A DNA stretch of 64,000 nucleotides, taken from the NCBI GenBank assembly GCA_900541585.1, contig UQKD01000005.1, positions 1 through 64,000 of the forward strand, read 5' to 3'. The stretch comes from an uncultured Alistipes sp. (GTDB lineage: Bacteria; Bacteroidota; Bacteroidia; Bacteroidales; Rikenellaceae). Position 1 is the stretch's first letter. Each line of letters begins with the position of its first letter. The notes below the pieces were generated by a model, which did not search any database, was not told the origin of the DNA, and saw only the letters and a program-made list of their open reading frames with translations. Both the position numbers and the translations under genes were made by a program. This document shows positions 54,241 to 63,647 of this stretch, piece by piece.

Positions 54241-55491
54241 TTAGACCCGAATATGTTCCAGGTCCTCGAAGAACCCGGGATAGCTTTTTGCGACGCTTTC
54301 GGCCCCCTCGATCTCCACGGCTTCGTCCGAGCGCAGGGCGGCGACGGCCAGCGACATGGCCATGCGGTGGTCGCCGTGGCTCTGCGTGCGTGCCGCGCGG
54401 ACCTTTCCGCCGCGTATCTTCATCAGATCCTCTTCCGAGGTGTCGACCTCGATGCCCAGCTTGGCGTACTCTTCGCGGATGGCCTCCGAGCGGTTGCATT
54501 CCTTGTATTCGAGGCGCGAGGTTCCCCGGATGACGCTCACGCCGTCGGCCGCCGCGGCCAGCGCGGCCAGCGCCGGGAACAGGTCGGGACAGTTCGTGGC
54601 GTCGAATTCGAAGGCCCGGAGCGGCCGGTGCAGGGCCGTCACCGAGTCCTCCTCGTTGATCACGGCGGCTCCCGCACGCACCAGCGCGGTGCAGATGGCC
54701 GTGTCGGCCTGCTTCGAGAGCATCGAGACGTTGCGCACGGTGACCTCCCCGGCCGTGGCACCTGCCACCAGCAGCATCGCTGCGGCGCTCCAGTCGCCCT
54801 CGATGCTGAAATAGGTCGAACGGTAGTGCTGCCGTCCGGGGATGTAGAACTCCTCGTAGTCGCGCTGGCTGATTTCGATGCCGAAGCGCGCGGCCGTGTC
54901 GAGAGTCATATCTAAATAAGGTGTCGAGACCGCCCCGTGCACGTGCAGCGAGGTGTCGCGTTTGGCCAGCGGCAGCGCCAGCAGCAGTCCCGTGATGAAC
55001 TGCGACGAGACCGACCCGTCGACTTCGACCTCCCCGCCCTGGATCGGGCCGCAGACCTCGATGGGGAGGAATCCCCCGTTGTCGCGGACCCGCACGCCCA
55101 GCCGGCGGAGCGGTTCGAACATCATCTGCATCGGGCGGCGCAGCAGCGAACCGCGTCCCTCGATGGTGACGGGAGTGGGGCAGAGCGACGCCACGGGCGT
55201 GAAAAGACGCGTCGAGAGACCCGATTCGCCGACGTTGAGCACGCGGCCCTTCGGGGCCAGCCCGCCTTCGATCGAGAGCGACGTGGGGTCGACCCGGTGC
55301 ACCCGTGCGCCGAGCGTCTCGATACATTGCAGGGCGGAACGGGTGTCGTCGCAGAATTCGATGTTGCGCAGCACCGAGACCTCCTCCGAGAGCAGTGCCG
55401 CTGCGAGGGCACGCTGTGCATAGCTTTTCGAGCAGGGCGGCGTCAGCGTGCCTTTGACGCGGCCCGGCGGAACCGTTTTATCCATATTCAC
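54241..55491 (-). CDS. aroA: 3-phosphoshikimate 1-carboxyvinyltransferase (EPSP synthase)
   Basis: A 416-residue enzyme joining PEP to shikimate-3-phosphate. Seen: [16 protein letters not shown] (substrate Lys/Ser), [47 protein letters not shown] and [16 protein letters not shown] (D-H-R catalytic region). The ATG overlaps the lptB stop (ATGA); an in-frame ATG two codons later is possible. Confidence 0.95.
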   Translation of the reverse strand: MNMDKTVPPGRVKGTLTPPCSKSYAQRALAAALLSEEVSVLRNIEFCDDTRSALQCIETLGARVHRVDPTSLSIEGGLAPKGRVLNVGESGLSTRLFTPVASLCPTPVTIEGRGSLLRRPMQMMFEPLRRLGVRVRDNGGFLPIEVCGPIQGGEVEVDGSVSSQFITGLLLALPLAKRDTSLHVHGAVSTPYLDMTLDTAARFGIEISQRDYEEFYIPGRQHYRSTYFSIEGDWSAAAMLLVAGATAGEVTVRNVSMLSKQADTAICTALVRAGAAVINEEDSVTALHRPLRAFEFDATNCPDLFPALAALAAAADGVSVIRGTSRLEYKECNRSEAIREEYAKLGIEVDTSEEDLMKIRGGKVRAARTQSHGDHRMAMSLAVAALRSDEAVEIEGAESVAKSYPGFFEDLEHIRV

Positions 55492-56282
55492 TCATTAACC
55501 TCCTGTCCCTTGCGGTTTTTCATCTCCTGCGTCAGCTGATGGCTCTTCTTGAGCTCGAAATGCTGTCCGAGGTAGACCTTGCGGACCATCGGGTCGGCGG
55601 CCAGCTCTTCGGCCGTACCCGTTTTCAGGATCTTGCCCTCGTAGAGCAGGTAGGTGCGGTCGGTGATGGCCAGCGTCTCGTCGACGTTGTGGTCGGTGAT
55701 GATCACGCCGATGTTCTTGTGCTTGAGCGTCGCCACGATCGACTGGATGTCCTCCACGGCGATCGGGTCCACCCCGGCGAACGGTTCGTCGAGCAGGATG
55801 AACGCCGGGTTGATGGCCACGGCGCGCGCGATCTCCGTACGGCGGCGCTCGCCACCCGAGAGCTGGATGCCGAGGCTTTTGCGCACCTTCTGCAGGCGGA
55901 ACTCCTCGATCAGCGCCTCGACGCGTTCGGTCTGGTACTCCTTCGTGAAGGAGGTCATTTCCAGCACGGCCCGTATGTTGTCCTCCACCGAAAGGCGGCG
56001 GAATACCGACGCCTCCTGCGCCAGGTAACCCACGCCGAGCTGGGCGCGGCGGTATACGGGCAGGTCCGTCAGTTCGGTGGTCTGGCCTTCGTCGCTCTCG
56101 AGGAAGATGCGGCCTTCGTTGGGCTTGATCAGTCCCACGATCATGTAGAAAGTCGTGGTCTTGCCGGCTCCGTTGGGACCCAGCAGGCCTACGATCTCTC
56201 CCTGATTGACGTCGATCGACACGTGGTCGACGACGGTCCGGGCCTTGTATTTCTTGACGAGTTCGCTGGTGTAAAGGCGCAT
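55488..56282 (-). CDS. lptB: LPS export ABC transporter ATP-binding protein
   Basis: A 264-residue ATPase powering LPS transport with LptF/G. Motifs: Walker [19 protein letters not shown], signature [15 protein letters not shown], Walker [20 protein letters not shown] and switch [10 protein letters not shown]. The C-terminal ~20 residues extend past the family norm. First gene of the operon; a TAACTTTG on the minus strand (56306-56313) is a likely -7. Confidence 0.95.
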   Translation of the reverse strand: MRLYTSELVKKYKARTVVDHVSIDVNQGEIVGLLGPNGAGKTTTFYMIVGLIKPNEGRIFLESDEGQTTELTDLPVYRRAQLGVGYLAQEASVFRRLSVEDNIRAVLEMTSFTKEYQTERVEALIEEFRLQKVRKSLGIQLSGGERRRTEIARAVAINPAFILLDEPFAGVDPIAVEDIQSIVATLKHKNIGVIITDHNVDETLAITDRTYLLYEGKILKTGTAEELAADPMVRKVYLGQHFELKKSHQLTQEMKNRKGQEVNE

Positions 56283-56305
56283 TGTGTTTTTCGATAAATT
56301 TTTTA

Positions 56306-56313
56306 CAAAGTTA
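56306..56313 (-). promoter_or_regulatory. -7 element for the lptB operon
   Basis: CAAAGTTA on the plus strand reads TAACTTTG on the minus strand, 23 bases from the lptB start; no clear -33. Confidence 0.45.
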
Positions 56314-56381
56314 TGCTTTTTTCCGAAAAGTTTTTTATCTTTACATTGAATTTTCTGATTTTAAAGCATACTATCGGCGAA

Positions 56382-58574
56382 ATGAAACAATTTGATTCTT
56401 CCCTGCTGCATGACAAGCTGAAGGAGTACTTCGGCTTTTCGTCGTTCAAGGGGAACCAGGAAGCGGTGATCCGCAATGTGCTGGAAGGCAAGGATACCTT
56501 CGTGCTGATGCCCACGGGCGGCGGCAAGTCTTTGTGCTACCAGTTGCCGGCCATGCTGATGGACGGCGTTGCGATCATCATATCGCCGCTGATCGCCCTG
56601 ATGAAGAACCAGGTCGACGCCATGCGCACCTTCTCGGCCGAGTCGGGGATCGCGCATTTCCTGAATTCGTCGCTCAACAAGACTGCCGTGGCGCAGGTCC
56701 GCCAGGACGTGCTCGACGGCAAGACCAAACTGCTCTATTTCGCCCCCGAGTCGCTCACCAAGGAGGACAACGTGGCGTTCCTGCGCAAGATAAAGGTTTC
56801 GTTCTACGCCATCGACGAGGCGCACTGCATTTCGGAGTGGGGCCATGACTTCCGTCCGGAGTACCGCCGCATCCGGCCGATCATCAACGAGATCGGCTCG
56901 GCGCCGCTGATCGCCCTGACGGCCACGGCCACGCCCAAGGTGCAGCTCGACATCCAGAAGAACCTGGGCATGTCCGACGCTTCGGTTTTCAAGTCGTCGT
57001 TCAACCGCCCGAACCTCTACTACGAAATCCGGCCCAAGCACAACGTCGACCACGACATCATCCGCTTCATCAAGCAGAACGAGGGCAAGAGCGGCATCAT
57101 CTACTGCCTGAGCCGCAAGAAGGTCGAGGAGCTGACCGAGCTGCTCGTGGCCAACGGCATCCGGGCGCTGGCCTACCACGCCGGGATGGACGCGTCGACG
57201 CGCGCCGCCAACCAGGACGACTTCCTGATGGAGCGCGTGGAGGTCATCGTGGCCACGATCGCCTTCGGCATGGGTATCGACAAACCCGACGTGCGCTACG
57301 TCATCCACTACGACATTCCCAAGTCGCTCGAAGGCTATTACCAGGAGACGGGCCGCGCCGGCCGTGACGGCGGCGAGGGCTACTGCCTGACCTTTTACAG
57401 TTACAAGGACATCCAGAAACTCGAAAAGTTCATGCAGGGCAAGCCCATCGCCGAGCAGGAGATCGGCAAGCTGCTGCTGCTGGAGACGGTTTCCTACGCC
57501 GAGAGTTCGATGTGCCGCCGCAAGACGCTGCTGCACTATTTCGGCGAGGACTATACCGAGGACAACTGCGGCAACTGCGACAATTGCCGCAATCCCAAAC
57601 CGAAGGTCGACGCCCGGGCGGCGCTCAAGATGGCGCTCGAAGCCCTGCGCGACATCGGCGACAAGTTTAAGGCCGACTATCTGGTCAACGTCCTGGTGGG
57701 CAAGACCACGGCCCTGATCAAGAGCTACGGGCACAACAAGTCGAAATGGTTCGGTGCGGGCGCCGAGCACGACGCCCGTTTCTGGGGCGCGGTGCTGCGT
57801 CAGGCCTTGATACTGGGCCTCATCGACAAGAATATCGAAAACTACGGGCTGATTTCGGTCAACAAGAAGGGCGAGGGCTATATCGCCCTGCCGTTCCCGG
57901 TGACCGTGACCCTCGACCACGACTACGACGAGGAGGAGAAGGAGTCCGAGTCCGTGGCTCCGATGGGCAAGGGCGGTGCGGCCGACGAGGAGCTGTTCTC
58001 GATGCTGAAGGACCTGCGCAAGAAGGTCGCCAAGCAGCACGGGCTGCCGCCGTTCGTCATTTTCCAGGACCCGTCGCTCGAAGACATGGCCGTGCAGTAT
58101 CCGATCACCGTCGAGGAGATGCAGAACATCACGGGTGTCGGCGTGGGCAAGGCGCGCAAGTTCGGCGAGGAGTTCGTCCGTCTGATCAAGGCCTACGTCG
58201 AGGAGAAGGAGATCATCCGTCCGCAGGACATGATCGTCAAGGGCGTGGCCAGCAAGTCGGGCAACAAGATCTTCATCATCCAGTCGATCGACCGCAAGAT
58301 GGATTTCGAGGACATCGCCCGCGCCAAGGACCTCGACTTCGACGAACTGCTGACCGAGATCGAAGGCATCGTCAACGCCGGAACGAGACTCGATATTTCG
58401 TACTACCTGAAGGAGTTCATGGACGAGGACAAGATCGAGGACATTTACCTCTACTTCAAGGAGGACGCCGAGAGCGACTCGCTCGACGCTGCCATCGAGG
58501 AGCTGGGGGCCGATTATACCGAGGAGGAGATACGCCTGGTGCGCATTAAGTTTATGTGCGAACAGGGCAACTGA
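56382..58574 (+). CDS. recQ: ATP-dependent DNA helicase RecQ
   Basis: A 730-residue 3'-5' helicase. Helicase core: Walker A LMPTGGGKS, AIDEAHCISEWGHDFRPEY, TATATPKVQLDI, YHAGMDASTR and GRAGRDGGEGYC. Next come a four-Cys zinc site (MCRRKTL...NCGNCDNC), the RQC winged helix and an HRDC domain (MQNITGVGVGKARKFGEEF). The last ~130 residues add a further helical part beyond the usual ~600. ATG 56382 is preferred over the upstream in-frame ATG at 56313, which lies in the promoter zone. Confidence 0.95.
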   Translation: MKQFDSSLLHDKLKEYFGFSSFKGNQEAVIRNVLEGKDTFVLMPTGGGKSLCYQLPAMLMDGVAIIISPLIALMKNQVDAMRTFSAESGIAHFLNSSLNKTAVAQVRQDVLDGKTKLLYFAPESLTKEDNVAFLRKIKVSFYAIDEAHCISEWGHDFRPEYRRIRPIINEIGSAPLIALTATATPKVQLDIQKNLGMSDASVFKSSFNRPNLYYEIRPKHNVDHDIIRFIKQNEGKSGIIYCLSRKKVEELTELLVANGIRALAYHAGMDASTRAANQDDFLMERVEVIVATIAFGMGIDKPDVRYVIHYDIPKSLEGYYQETGRAGRDGGEGYCLTFYSYKDIQKLEKFMQGKPIAEQEIGKLLLLETVSYAESSMCRRKTLLHYFGEDYTEDNCGNCDNCRNPKPKVDARAALKMALEALRDIGDKFKADYLVNVLVGKTTALIKSYGHNKSKWFGAGAEHDARFWGAVLRQALILGLIDKNIENYGLISVNKKGEGYIALPFPVTVTLDHDYDEEEKESESVAPMGKGGAADEELFSMLKDLRKKVAKQHGLPPFVIFQDPSLEDMAVQYPITVEEMQNITGVGVGKARKFGEEFVRLIKAYVEEKEIIRPQDMIVKGVASKSGNKIFIIQSIDRKMDFEDIARAKDLDFDELLTEIEGIVNAGTRLDISYYLKEFMDEDKIEDIYLYFKEDAESDSLDAAIEELGADYTEEEIRLVRIKFMCEQGN

Positions 58575-58765
58575 TCTTTGATTCTACAGGGCCATTTTCC
58601 GCACTTCGTTTGCGGCCCGAAACAGTCCGTGCTTTTGTATGGCTCCTGCTTCGGCCCACATCCCGAAGCCCGGAAACTGCTCCTCTGAAATCAAAAACGA
58701 ACGGAACGGGGCTGGCGCTTTTGACGCCGATAGCAAGGAGGTAACTAACCGATATAACCTAAATT

Positions 58766-58999
58766 ATGACGCCTATGAACAAGAAGACTTTTACTTTAGC
58801 CGTGATTTTTCTGATTTGCGCGTTGGGGTGGCTCGGGGCCAATGTCTATTGGCGCGTGACGCGTTCCAACTGCGTGAACGCATTCGATCTGGTCGTGGGC
58901 GTGCTGTTCGTCGCGGCCGGGATCGGAATGGTGTATAACGAATTCAACAAAAAGAAATGCAGACACCTCGACGAGGTGAACAAACACAAAATTCCTTGA
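58766..58999 (+). CDS. Small membrane protein of unknown function
   Basis: A 77-residue protein with two membrane segments (about 9-27 and 41-58), then a basic tail NEFNKKKCRHLDEVNK. No family recognised. A second in-frame ATG lies at 58775. An AAGGAGG occurs 25 bases upstream (58735-58741), farther than a working Shine-Dalgarno. First of three adjacent tiny membrane-protein genes. Confidence 0.6.
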   Translation: MTPMNKKTFTLAVIFLICALGWLGANVYWRVTRSNCVNAFDLVVGVLFVAAGIGMVYNEFNKKKCRHLDEVNKHKIP

Positions 59000-59002
59000 C
59001 CG

Positions 59003-59200
59003 ATGCGTGCGATCGACCGTTTTCAGGCCATCATGGCCGTCGTATTTTTCATTGGGACCCTGGTTTCGGCCTGGCGGGTCTCCGTCGCCGACGGAGGGGA
59101 TATCTGGTACGTTCCCGTGATCATGGCCCTGGCATCCGCCGCGATGACCGTCGGCGCTTTGCAGCACCGGAAAAGGAAAGTTACCCAAAATGAGGATTGA
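59003..59200 (+). CDS. Small membrane protein of unknown function
   Basis: A 65-residue protein with two short membrane segments (about 8-26 and 36-54) and a charged tail QHRKRKVTQNED. It begins 3 bases after the preceding gene and overlaps the next by 11, which supports a real operon. No family recognised. Confidence 0.6.
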   Translation: MRAIDRFQAIMAVVFFIGTLVSAWRVSVADGGDIWYVPVIMALASAAMTVGALQHRKRKVTQNED

Positions 59201-59441
59201 CATGAAAACCAATCTTATGCAGCTTCTGCGCCTCGTATTGATGGTGCTGGCTGTCGCGGGCGTCATCTATGCCATCGAATTCATGGAACGCGGCATCGCC
59301 GTGTGGTTCTGGGTTGCGCTGCTCGGCATCGGATTCGCGGGCCTGCTCTACACGTTCCGCCTGACGCAGCGCCGCGTCGCCCGGGAACAGCGCGAGCGCC
59401 AGCGGCTTGAAAAGAAGCGCAGCCGCCGTTCGAAACGCTGA
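59190..59441 (+). CDS. Small membrane protein with basic C-terminus
   Basis: An 83-residue protein with two membrane segments (about 10-30 and 36-56) and a strongly basic tail (RLTQRRVAREQRERQRLEKK). A second ATG lies at 59202. Third of the trio. The basic tail should face the cytoplasm. No family recognised. Confidence 0.6.
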   Translation: MRIDMKTNLMQLLRLVLMVLAVAGVIYAIEFMERGIAVWFWVALLGIGFAGLLYTFRLTQRRVAREQRERQRLEKKRSRRSKR

Positions 59442-59633
59442 CCGGGAACCGTAAGCGGGGCTTGCTTGCAGGCCCAGCTTACGGAGGATTGGGTTCCGCA
59501 CCGCCCGGTCTTTCCTGGCCGGATTGTTTTGCCGGCTGCGGGTTCCTGGGGGCGGGTTGCAGGTTTTGTGCGAGGTATTAGCCGCCGCCTCTACCGGCCT
59601 TGCCGATAGGCCATGCCGCTTTTGACGGCCGTA

Positions 59634-59676
59634 TGCGAAAGCCGCCGGATGATCGGATCGTCCGGCGGCTTTCGCA
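59634..59676. repeat. Perfect 16-pair inverted repeat
   Basis: TGCGAAAGCCGCCGGA and its exact complement around an 11-base loop. It ends 2 bases before the stop of the minus-strand gene at 59679, so it may be a terminator without a T run. A second hairpin, CCGTAAGC/GCTTACGG, follows the small-protein operon near 59450-59483. Confidence 0.7.
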
Positions 59677-59678
59677 TG

Positions 59679-60995
59679 TCAGTTCTGAATCGAGGCGAGC
59701 GTTCCGTTTTCGAAATAGAGGTAGCTGTTCATTCCGTAGACCCATTGTTCGTGTACGCCCCAACTTCCCGACGAGCGGTTGATGTCTTCGGGCGAACCCC
59801 ACGCCTCACGGCACATTTCCCGGGTCATGCCGATCCGGACTTTGCCTTCCAGAATCAGTTCGGCAGTGGCTTTCCCGTATTTCCGGCAGAGTGTCGCCCT
59901 GCGCTCCTTCTGCTCCTTCTCCTGCTGCAGGCGCGCCTCTTCGCGCAGACGCGCTTCTTCTGCCCGCTGGGCGTATACCGCTTCGGAAGGGGTGAGGACC
60001 ACTTCGTCCAGGAAGGCGCGGTCCCGGCCGATGGTGTATCCTTCGATTCCGAAGGGCGTCGGGTAGCGGCAAAGCGGAATGTAGAGCTGCGCGCTGTCCT
60101 CTTTCCGTTCGAATACGAACGACGGCACGGCGTAACCCTTTCCGTCGCCGATCAGCCGGATGTCCGTGCACCGCAGTTCGGTGCCGAAATTCAGCCGGGT
60201 CTCTTCGCCCTGCATGGTGTTGGCCCGTAATCCGAAATATTCGGAAACATATCCCTTTGCCCCGGGTTTGCGTTTGGTCAGGAAGAGATCTTTGCCGACG
60301 TATGCCGCGCGGCATTTTCCGATCAGCCCTTCGACGACGGCCGGATAATACTCGTCCCGCAGGTTCGTTTCGTCTTCGCCCATGTGTGCGAACCAGTAGA
60401 GCACTTTGCCTGCGTTGTCGCGAAGCCGGAACAGCAACAGTTCGGAATCTTCGAGCTTGCTTTGTTCGATTCCGAGAATTTCGAAACTCTGCCCTTCGAC
60501 CGCCTCCGCCGGAGTGAACCATCCGGAACGGGTTAGCCCCGAATAGTCCAGCGTGCCGATCCCCCTGGCCTCGTGCAGCGAGCACCCGAGAGGCGTTATG
60601 TCGCCGTATCCGAAATGCTCGAAAAATCGGGGATTGTACACATCGCTGTAAAGGGTGTCCACGCGGAAATCCTCGGGGCGGACCTTCTTGCGGGGTTTGC
60701 GCAGCCACGTCGTGTCGATGCCTACGATGGCGGGCTGTTCGGCGAGGAAATTGAAGTAGGCGATCGGGCGGAGATTGGCATGAATGTCCCGGGGATAGAA
60801 GAGGATACGCTGTCCGACGAGGCTTTCGTAATAGGCAGCGTCGCCGCCCACGCGGATGTTCGCCGTTGAATCGTATACCGCCGCCGCGGTTTTCTCCGGT
60901 GCGGCGCCGTGCGGCAGGACGGATTGGACTTTGAACTGTGCCGGGGCGTTTGCGATGCAGCAGAGGCCGAGCAGGGTAGGGAGGAGGCGTTTCAT
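59679..60995 (-). CDS. Exported protein of unknown function with SmpA-like C-terminus
   Basis: A 438-residue exported protein (signal peptide MKRLLPTLLGLCCIANAPAQ). The main part is beta-rich and unrecognised. A charged coiled-coil (about 345-375, RAEEARLREEARLQQEKEQ) follows. The last ~55 residues (ILEGKVRIGMTREMCREAWG...WVYGMNSYLYFENG) resemble the SmpA/BamE-like small domain. Single gene. Function unknown. Confidence 0.75.
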   Translation of the reverse strand: MKRLLPTLLGLCCIANAPAQFKVQSVLPHGAAPEKTAAAVYDSTANIRVGGDAAYYESLVGQRILFYPRDIHANLRPIAYFNFLAEQPAIVGIDTTWLRKPRKKVRPEDFRVDTLYSDVYNPRFFEHFGYGDITPLGCSLHEARGIGTLDYSGLTRSGWFTPAEAVEGQSFEILGIEQSKLEDSELLLFRLRDNAGKVLYWFAHMGEDETNLRDEYYPAVVEGLIGKCRAAYVGKDLFLTKRKPGAKGYVSEYFGLRANTMQGEETRLNFGTELRCTDIRLIGDGKGYAVPSFVFERKEDSAQLYIPLCRYPTPFGIEGYTIGRDRAFLDEVVLTPSEAVYAQRAEEARLREEARLQQEKEQKERRATLCRKYGKATAELILEGKVRIGMTREMCREAWGSPEDINRSSGSWGVHEQWVYGMNSYLYFENGTLASIQN

Positions 60996-61116
60996 TTCTT
61001 AAATCGTATGGACGCAAAGGTAGCAATAATCCGTACCGTTGGTGTCGCGGCGGCGCTTTTATTTGCCGGAGGGCTTTACAAACCTCCGGCGATTCGGTTT
61101 TGAACCGGCTTTTTCG

Positions 61117-61124
61117 TATCTTTG
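61117..61124 (+). promoter_or_regulatory. -7 element for rsmA
   Basis: Perfect TATCTTTG, 19 bases before ATG 61144. It argues against upstream in-frame starts. A weak TTCG lies about 20 bases upstream. Confidence 0.6.
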
Positions 61125-61143
61125 CTGCCTACAATGTAAAGCT

Positions 61144-61935
61144 ATGGGTGAAGTAAGGGCAAAAAAGGCGCTGGGACAGCATTTCCTGGTCGATCTGAAT
61201 ATCGCGCGCAAAATCTGCGATTCGCTTTCGGGCGGCGATGCGGCCGGCGGGCCGTGCACGGTGCTCGAAGTGGGGTGCGGCATGGGCGTGCTGACGCAGT
61301 TCCTGCTGCGACGCAGCGACATCGTGACCTGGGGCGCCGAGATCGACCCGGAGAGCGTCGAGTACCTCCACGCGCACTACCCGGAGTTCGCGCCGCGGCT
61401 CGTCGCGGGCGATTTCCTCGGGATGAACCTGCGCGAACGCTTTCCCGAAGGGCTGAAGATCATCGGCAACTTTCCCTATAACATCTCGTCCCAGATTTTT
61501 TTCAAGGTGCTGGAAAACCGCGACCTCGTGCCCGAGTGCGTGGGCATGATCCAGAAGGAGGTCGCCGTGCGGCTGGCCGAGCCTCCCGGTTCGAAGGAGT
61601 ACGGCATTCTGTCGGTCCTGTTGCAGGCGTGGTACGACATCGAATACCTCTTCACGGTGGGCGAGACGGTTTTCAATCCGCCCCCGAAGGTCAAGAGCGC
61701 CGTCATCCGCCTGCGCCGCAACGCCACGGAGCGCCTCGGCTGCGACGAGACCTTGTTCGTGAAGGTGGTGAAAGCCTCTTTCGGCCAGCGGCGCAAGATG
61801 ATCCGCAACTCGCTGAAGTCCGTTTTCGGCGATTTCGGCGGGGCCGAGCATCCGTTCTTCACCCGGCGTGCCGAGCAGCTGGGCGTCGCCGAGTTCGTGG
61901 AGCTGACGAATTGGGTTTCCGAAAATCGCCGGTAG
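61144..61935 (+). CDS. rsmA: 16S rRNA dimethyladenosine transferase
   Basis: A 263-residue enzyme that dimethylates two adenines near the 16S 3' end. It begins with KKALGQHFLVD, carries VLEVGCGMGVLTQFLL (SAM) and the catalytic IGNFPYNISSQI, and ends with the helical VFNPPPKVKSAVIRL and FGQRRKMIRNSLK region. Length fits KsgA. Confidence 0.96.
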   Translation: MGEVRAKKALGQHFLVDLNIARKICDSLSGGDAAGGPCTVLEVGCGMGVLTQFLLRRSDIVTWGAEIDPESVEYLHAHYPEFAPRLVAGDFLGMNLRERFPEGLKIIGNFPYNISSQIFFKVLENRDLVPECVGMIQKEVAVRLAEPPGSKEYGILSVLLQAWYDIEYLFTVGETVFNPPPKVKSAVIRLRRNATERLGCDETLFVKVVKASFGQRRKMIRNSLKSVFGDFGGAEHPFFTRRAEQLGVAEFVELTNWVSENRR

Positions 61936-61941
61936 CGGCCG

Positions 61942-62382
61942 TTATTCCTCTTTTTTTAAATACGGTTCCATACGCTTTGTTTCCACGACGACGCCCGATT
62001 TTTCCAGCCGGGCGATGATCTCGCTGTAATCCCTGCTGCGGATTCCTTCCAGATAGTGCCACCGGACTTTTCCGCTGTCGTCCGTCAGACGGATGCGCGG
62101 GTTGGCCCGCAGGTCCCGGATGAACTCTACCCGCCGCAGGGTGTCGTAGGGGTAATCGAGCGTGCGCCGTGTGAACGGATTGCGGATCGAAATCTCGTGG
62201 TCGGAGAGTGCGATGCAGTTGCGGGTTGCGAGGTAGAGCAGGTACATTCCGGTATAGAAGCCTCCGAGGATGAAAAATCCCTGGGTTCGCAAAGTGTCCC
62301 ACAGCAGCAGGCACATCGCGAGCGACCCGGCATAGATCCAGGTTTCCTGACTTCTGAAGAGGGGATTCCGGTATGTTTTCAT
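61942..62382 (-). CDS. Small membrane protein with PH-like domain
   Basis: A 146-residue protein: two membrane segments (about 14-30 and 34-52), then a beta-rich part (ALSDHEISIRNPFTRRTLDYPYDTLRRVEF, given here as its key phrase EISIRNPF...YDTLRRVEF) like bacterial PH/YcxB-type domains. The ending EPYLKKEE is charged. Its ATG overlaps the peptidase stop (ATGA). Function unknown. Confidence 0.7.
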   Translation of the reverse strand: MKTYRNPLFRSQETWIYAGSLAMCLLLWDTLRTQGFFILGGFYTGMYLLYLATRNCIALSDHEISIRNPFTRRTLDYPYDTLRRVEFIRDLRANPRIRLTDDSGKVRWHYLEGIRSRDYSEIIARLEKSGVVVETKRMEPYLKKEE

Positions 62383-63647
62383 AACCGGGGCTTTTCCGCC
62401 CCGGCGACCACCGTCACCAGGTCTTCGCGGCAGAGGTATTTCCGGGCCAGCTGCTGCACCTCGGCGGGCGTCATCTGCCGGATGCGGCGGATGTTCTCGC
62501 CGATCACCGTGTTGTCCCGGCCGCAGAGGATGTTCTCGATCGTCACGTCGGCGATACCGAACGGACCGTCGAGAATGCGCATCATCTCCCCCGCCATCAT
62601 GTTCTTCACCAGTTCCAGTTCCGCTTCCGGCATCGGCTCCGCGCCGAGGCGTTCGATCTCGGCGTAAATCTCCCGCAGGGCCTCCTGTGTCACGTCGGCG
62701 CCGACCTGCGCCGCCACGGCGAAGTAACCTTCGCGCTCGAAGTTGACCATCGCCGAGACCACGCCGTAGGTGTAGCCGTGCTCTTCGCGCAGGTTCTGCA
62801 TCAGGCGCGAGCCGAAGTATCCGCCCAGGGCCGTCGCCACGACCTGCATACCCAGAAAATCGGGATGTGTGCGCGGGAACAGCAGGCGGCCGATGCGCAG
62901 CGACGACTGCACGGCCCCCGGGTATTCGACGAACGCCGCATGCGTGGTCTCGGGCGCGGGGAAGACGGGCGGCGCTTCGGCGGCGCCGCGGGGAATCCGT
63001 CCGGCGAGTTCCGCCACGGCCTTCAGCTCGTGGTCGCCGATGCGCCCGCTGCACACGACGAAGCAGTTTTCGGCGGTGTAGAACCGTTTGTAGAAACCGG
63101 CCACGTCCTCGCGCGTGAGGCTGTCGTAGGCCTCTTCGTGCGACGAGACGCCGTAGGGATGCCGCTCCCCGAACAACGCCCGGGCGAACGCTTCGCGGGC
63201 CTTCACCTCGATCTTCGCCCGTTCGACCGCCAGCCGCTGTTTGCGTTTGGCGGCGTAGGTGCGCAGCTCCTCCTCGGGGAACGTGGGGCAGAGCAGGATC
63301 TGCTCCGCCACGGCGAGCGTCGGGTCGAAGAATTTCGAGAGGGTGGCGAAATTGATGTAGGCGTAGTCGCGGTCGACGTTCACGTCGTACCACGAGCCGT
63401 AATAGTCGAGTCGTTCGGCGATCTGCTGTGCCGTCATGCCGTGCGTGCCTTCGGAGAGGAGGTTGGCGGCGGCCGACGCCGAGAAGGGCGCCTGCTGAAG
63501 GGCCGACCCGGCGCGGAAGACGAACGAGATGCGCAGCACCTCGAAGTCCTCCGAGGCGAGTGTGTAAAGCCCGATGCCGTTGGGCAGCGTCGTGCGGCGG
63601 GCTTCGGCGACCTCGACCTGCGAGGGCGTTATGCGGGGTTGTGTCAT
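62379..63647 (-). CDS. M16-family peptidase-like protein without the zinc motif
   Basis: A 422-residue M16B (processing-peptidase-like) protein: ISFVFRAGSALQ, the C-terminal half signature GGYFGSRLMQNLREEHGYTYG and NMMAGEMMRILDGPFG. The zinc-binding HxxEH is absent: the equivalent segment reads ANLLSEGTHG. Bacterial M16B enzymes often work as a pair of one zinc-bearing and one inactive subunit. It overlaps the upstream M16 gene (ATGA), the likely partner. Confidence 0.88.
   Translation of the reverse strand: MTQPRITPSQVEVAEARRTTLPNGIGLYTLASEDFEVLRISFVFRAGSALQQAPFSASAAANLLSEGTHGMTAQQIAERLDYYGSWYDVNVDRDYAYINFATLSKFFDPTLAVAEQILLCPTFPEEELRTYAAKRKQRLAVERAKIEVKAREAFARALFGERHPYGVSSHEEAYDSLTREDVAGFYKRFYTAENCFVVCSGRIGDHELKAVAELAGRIPRGAAEAPPVFPAPETTHAAFVEYPGAVQSSLRIGRLLFPRTHPDFLGMQVVATALGGYFGSRLMQNLREEHGYTYGVVSAMVNFEREGYFAVAAQVGADVTQEALREIYAEIERLGAEPMPEAELELVKNMMAGEMMRILDGPFGIADVTIENILCGRDNTVIGENIRRIRQMTPAEVQQLARKYLCREDLVTVVAGAEKPRL

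Noticed and set aside
56313..56381. Upstream start for recQ
   Set aside because: The extra 23 residues are hydrophobic, unlike RecQ, and overlap the divergent lptB promoter.
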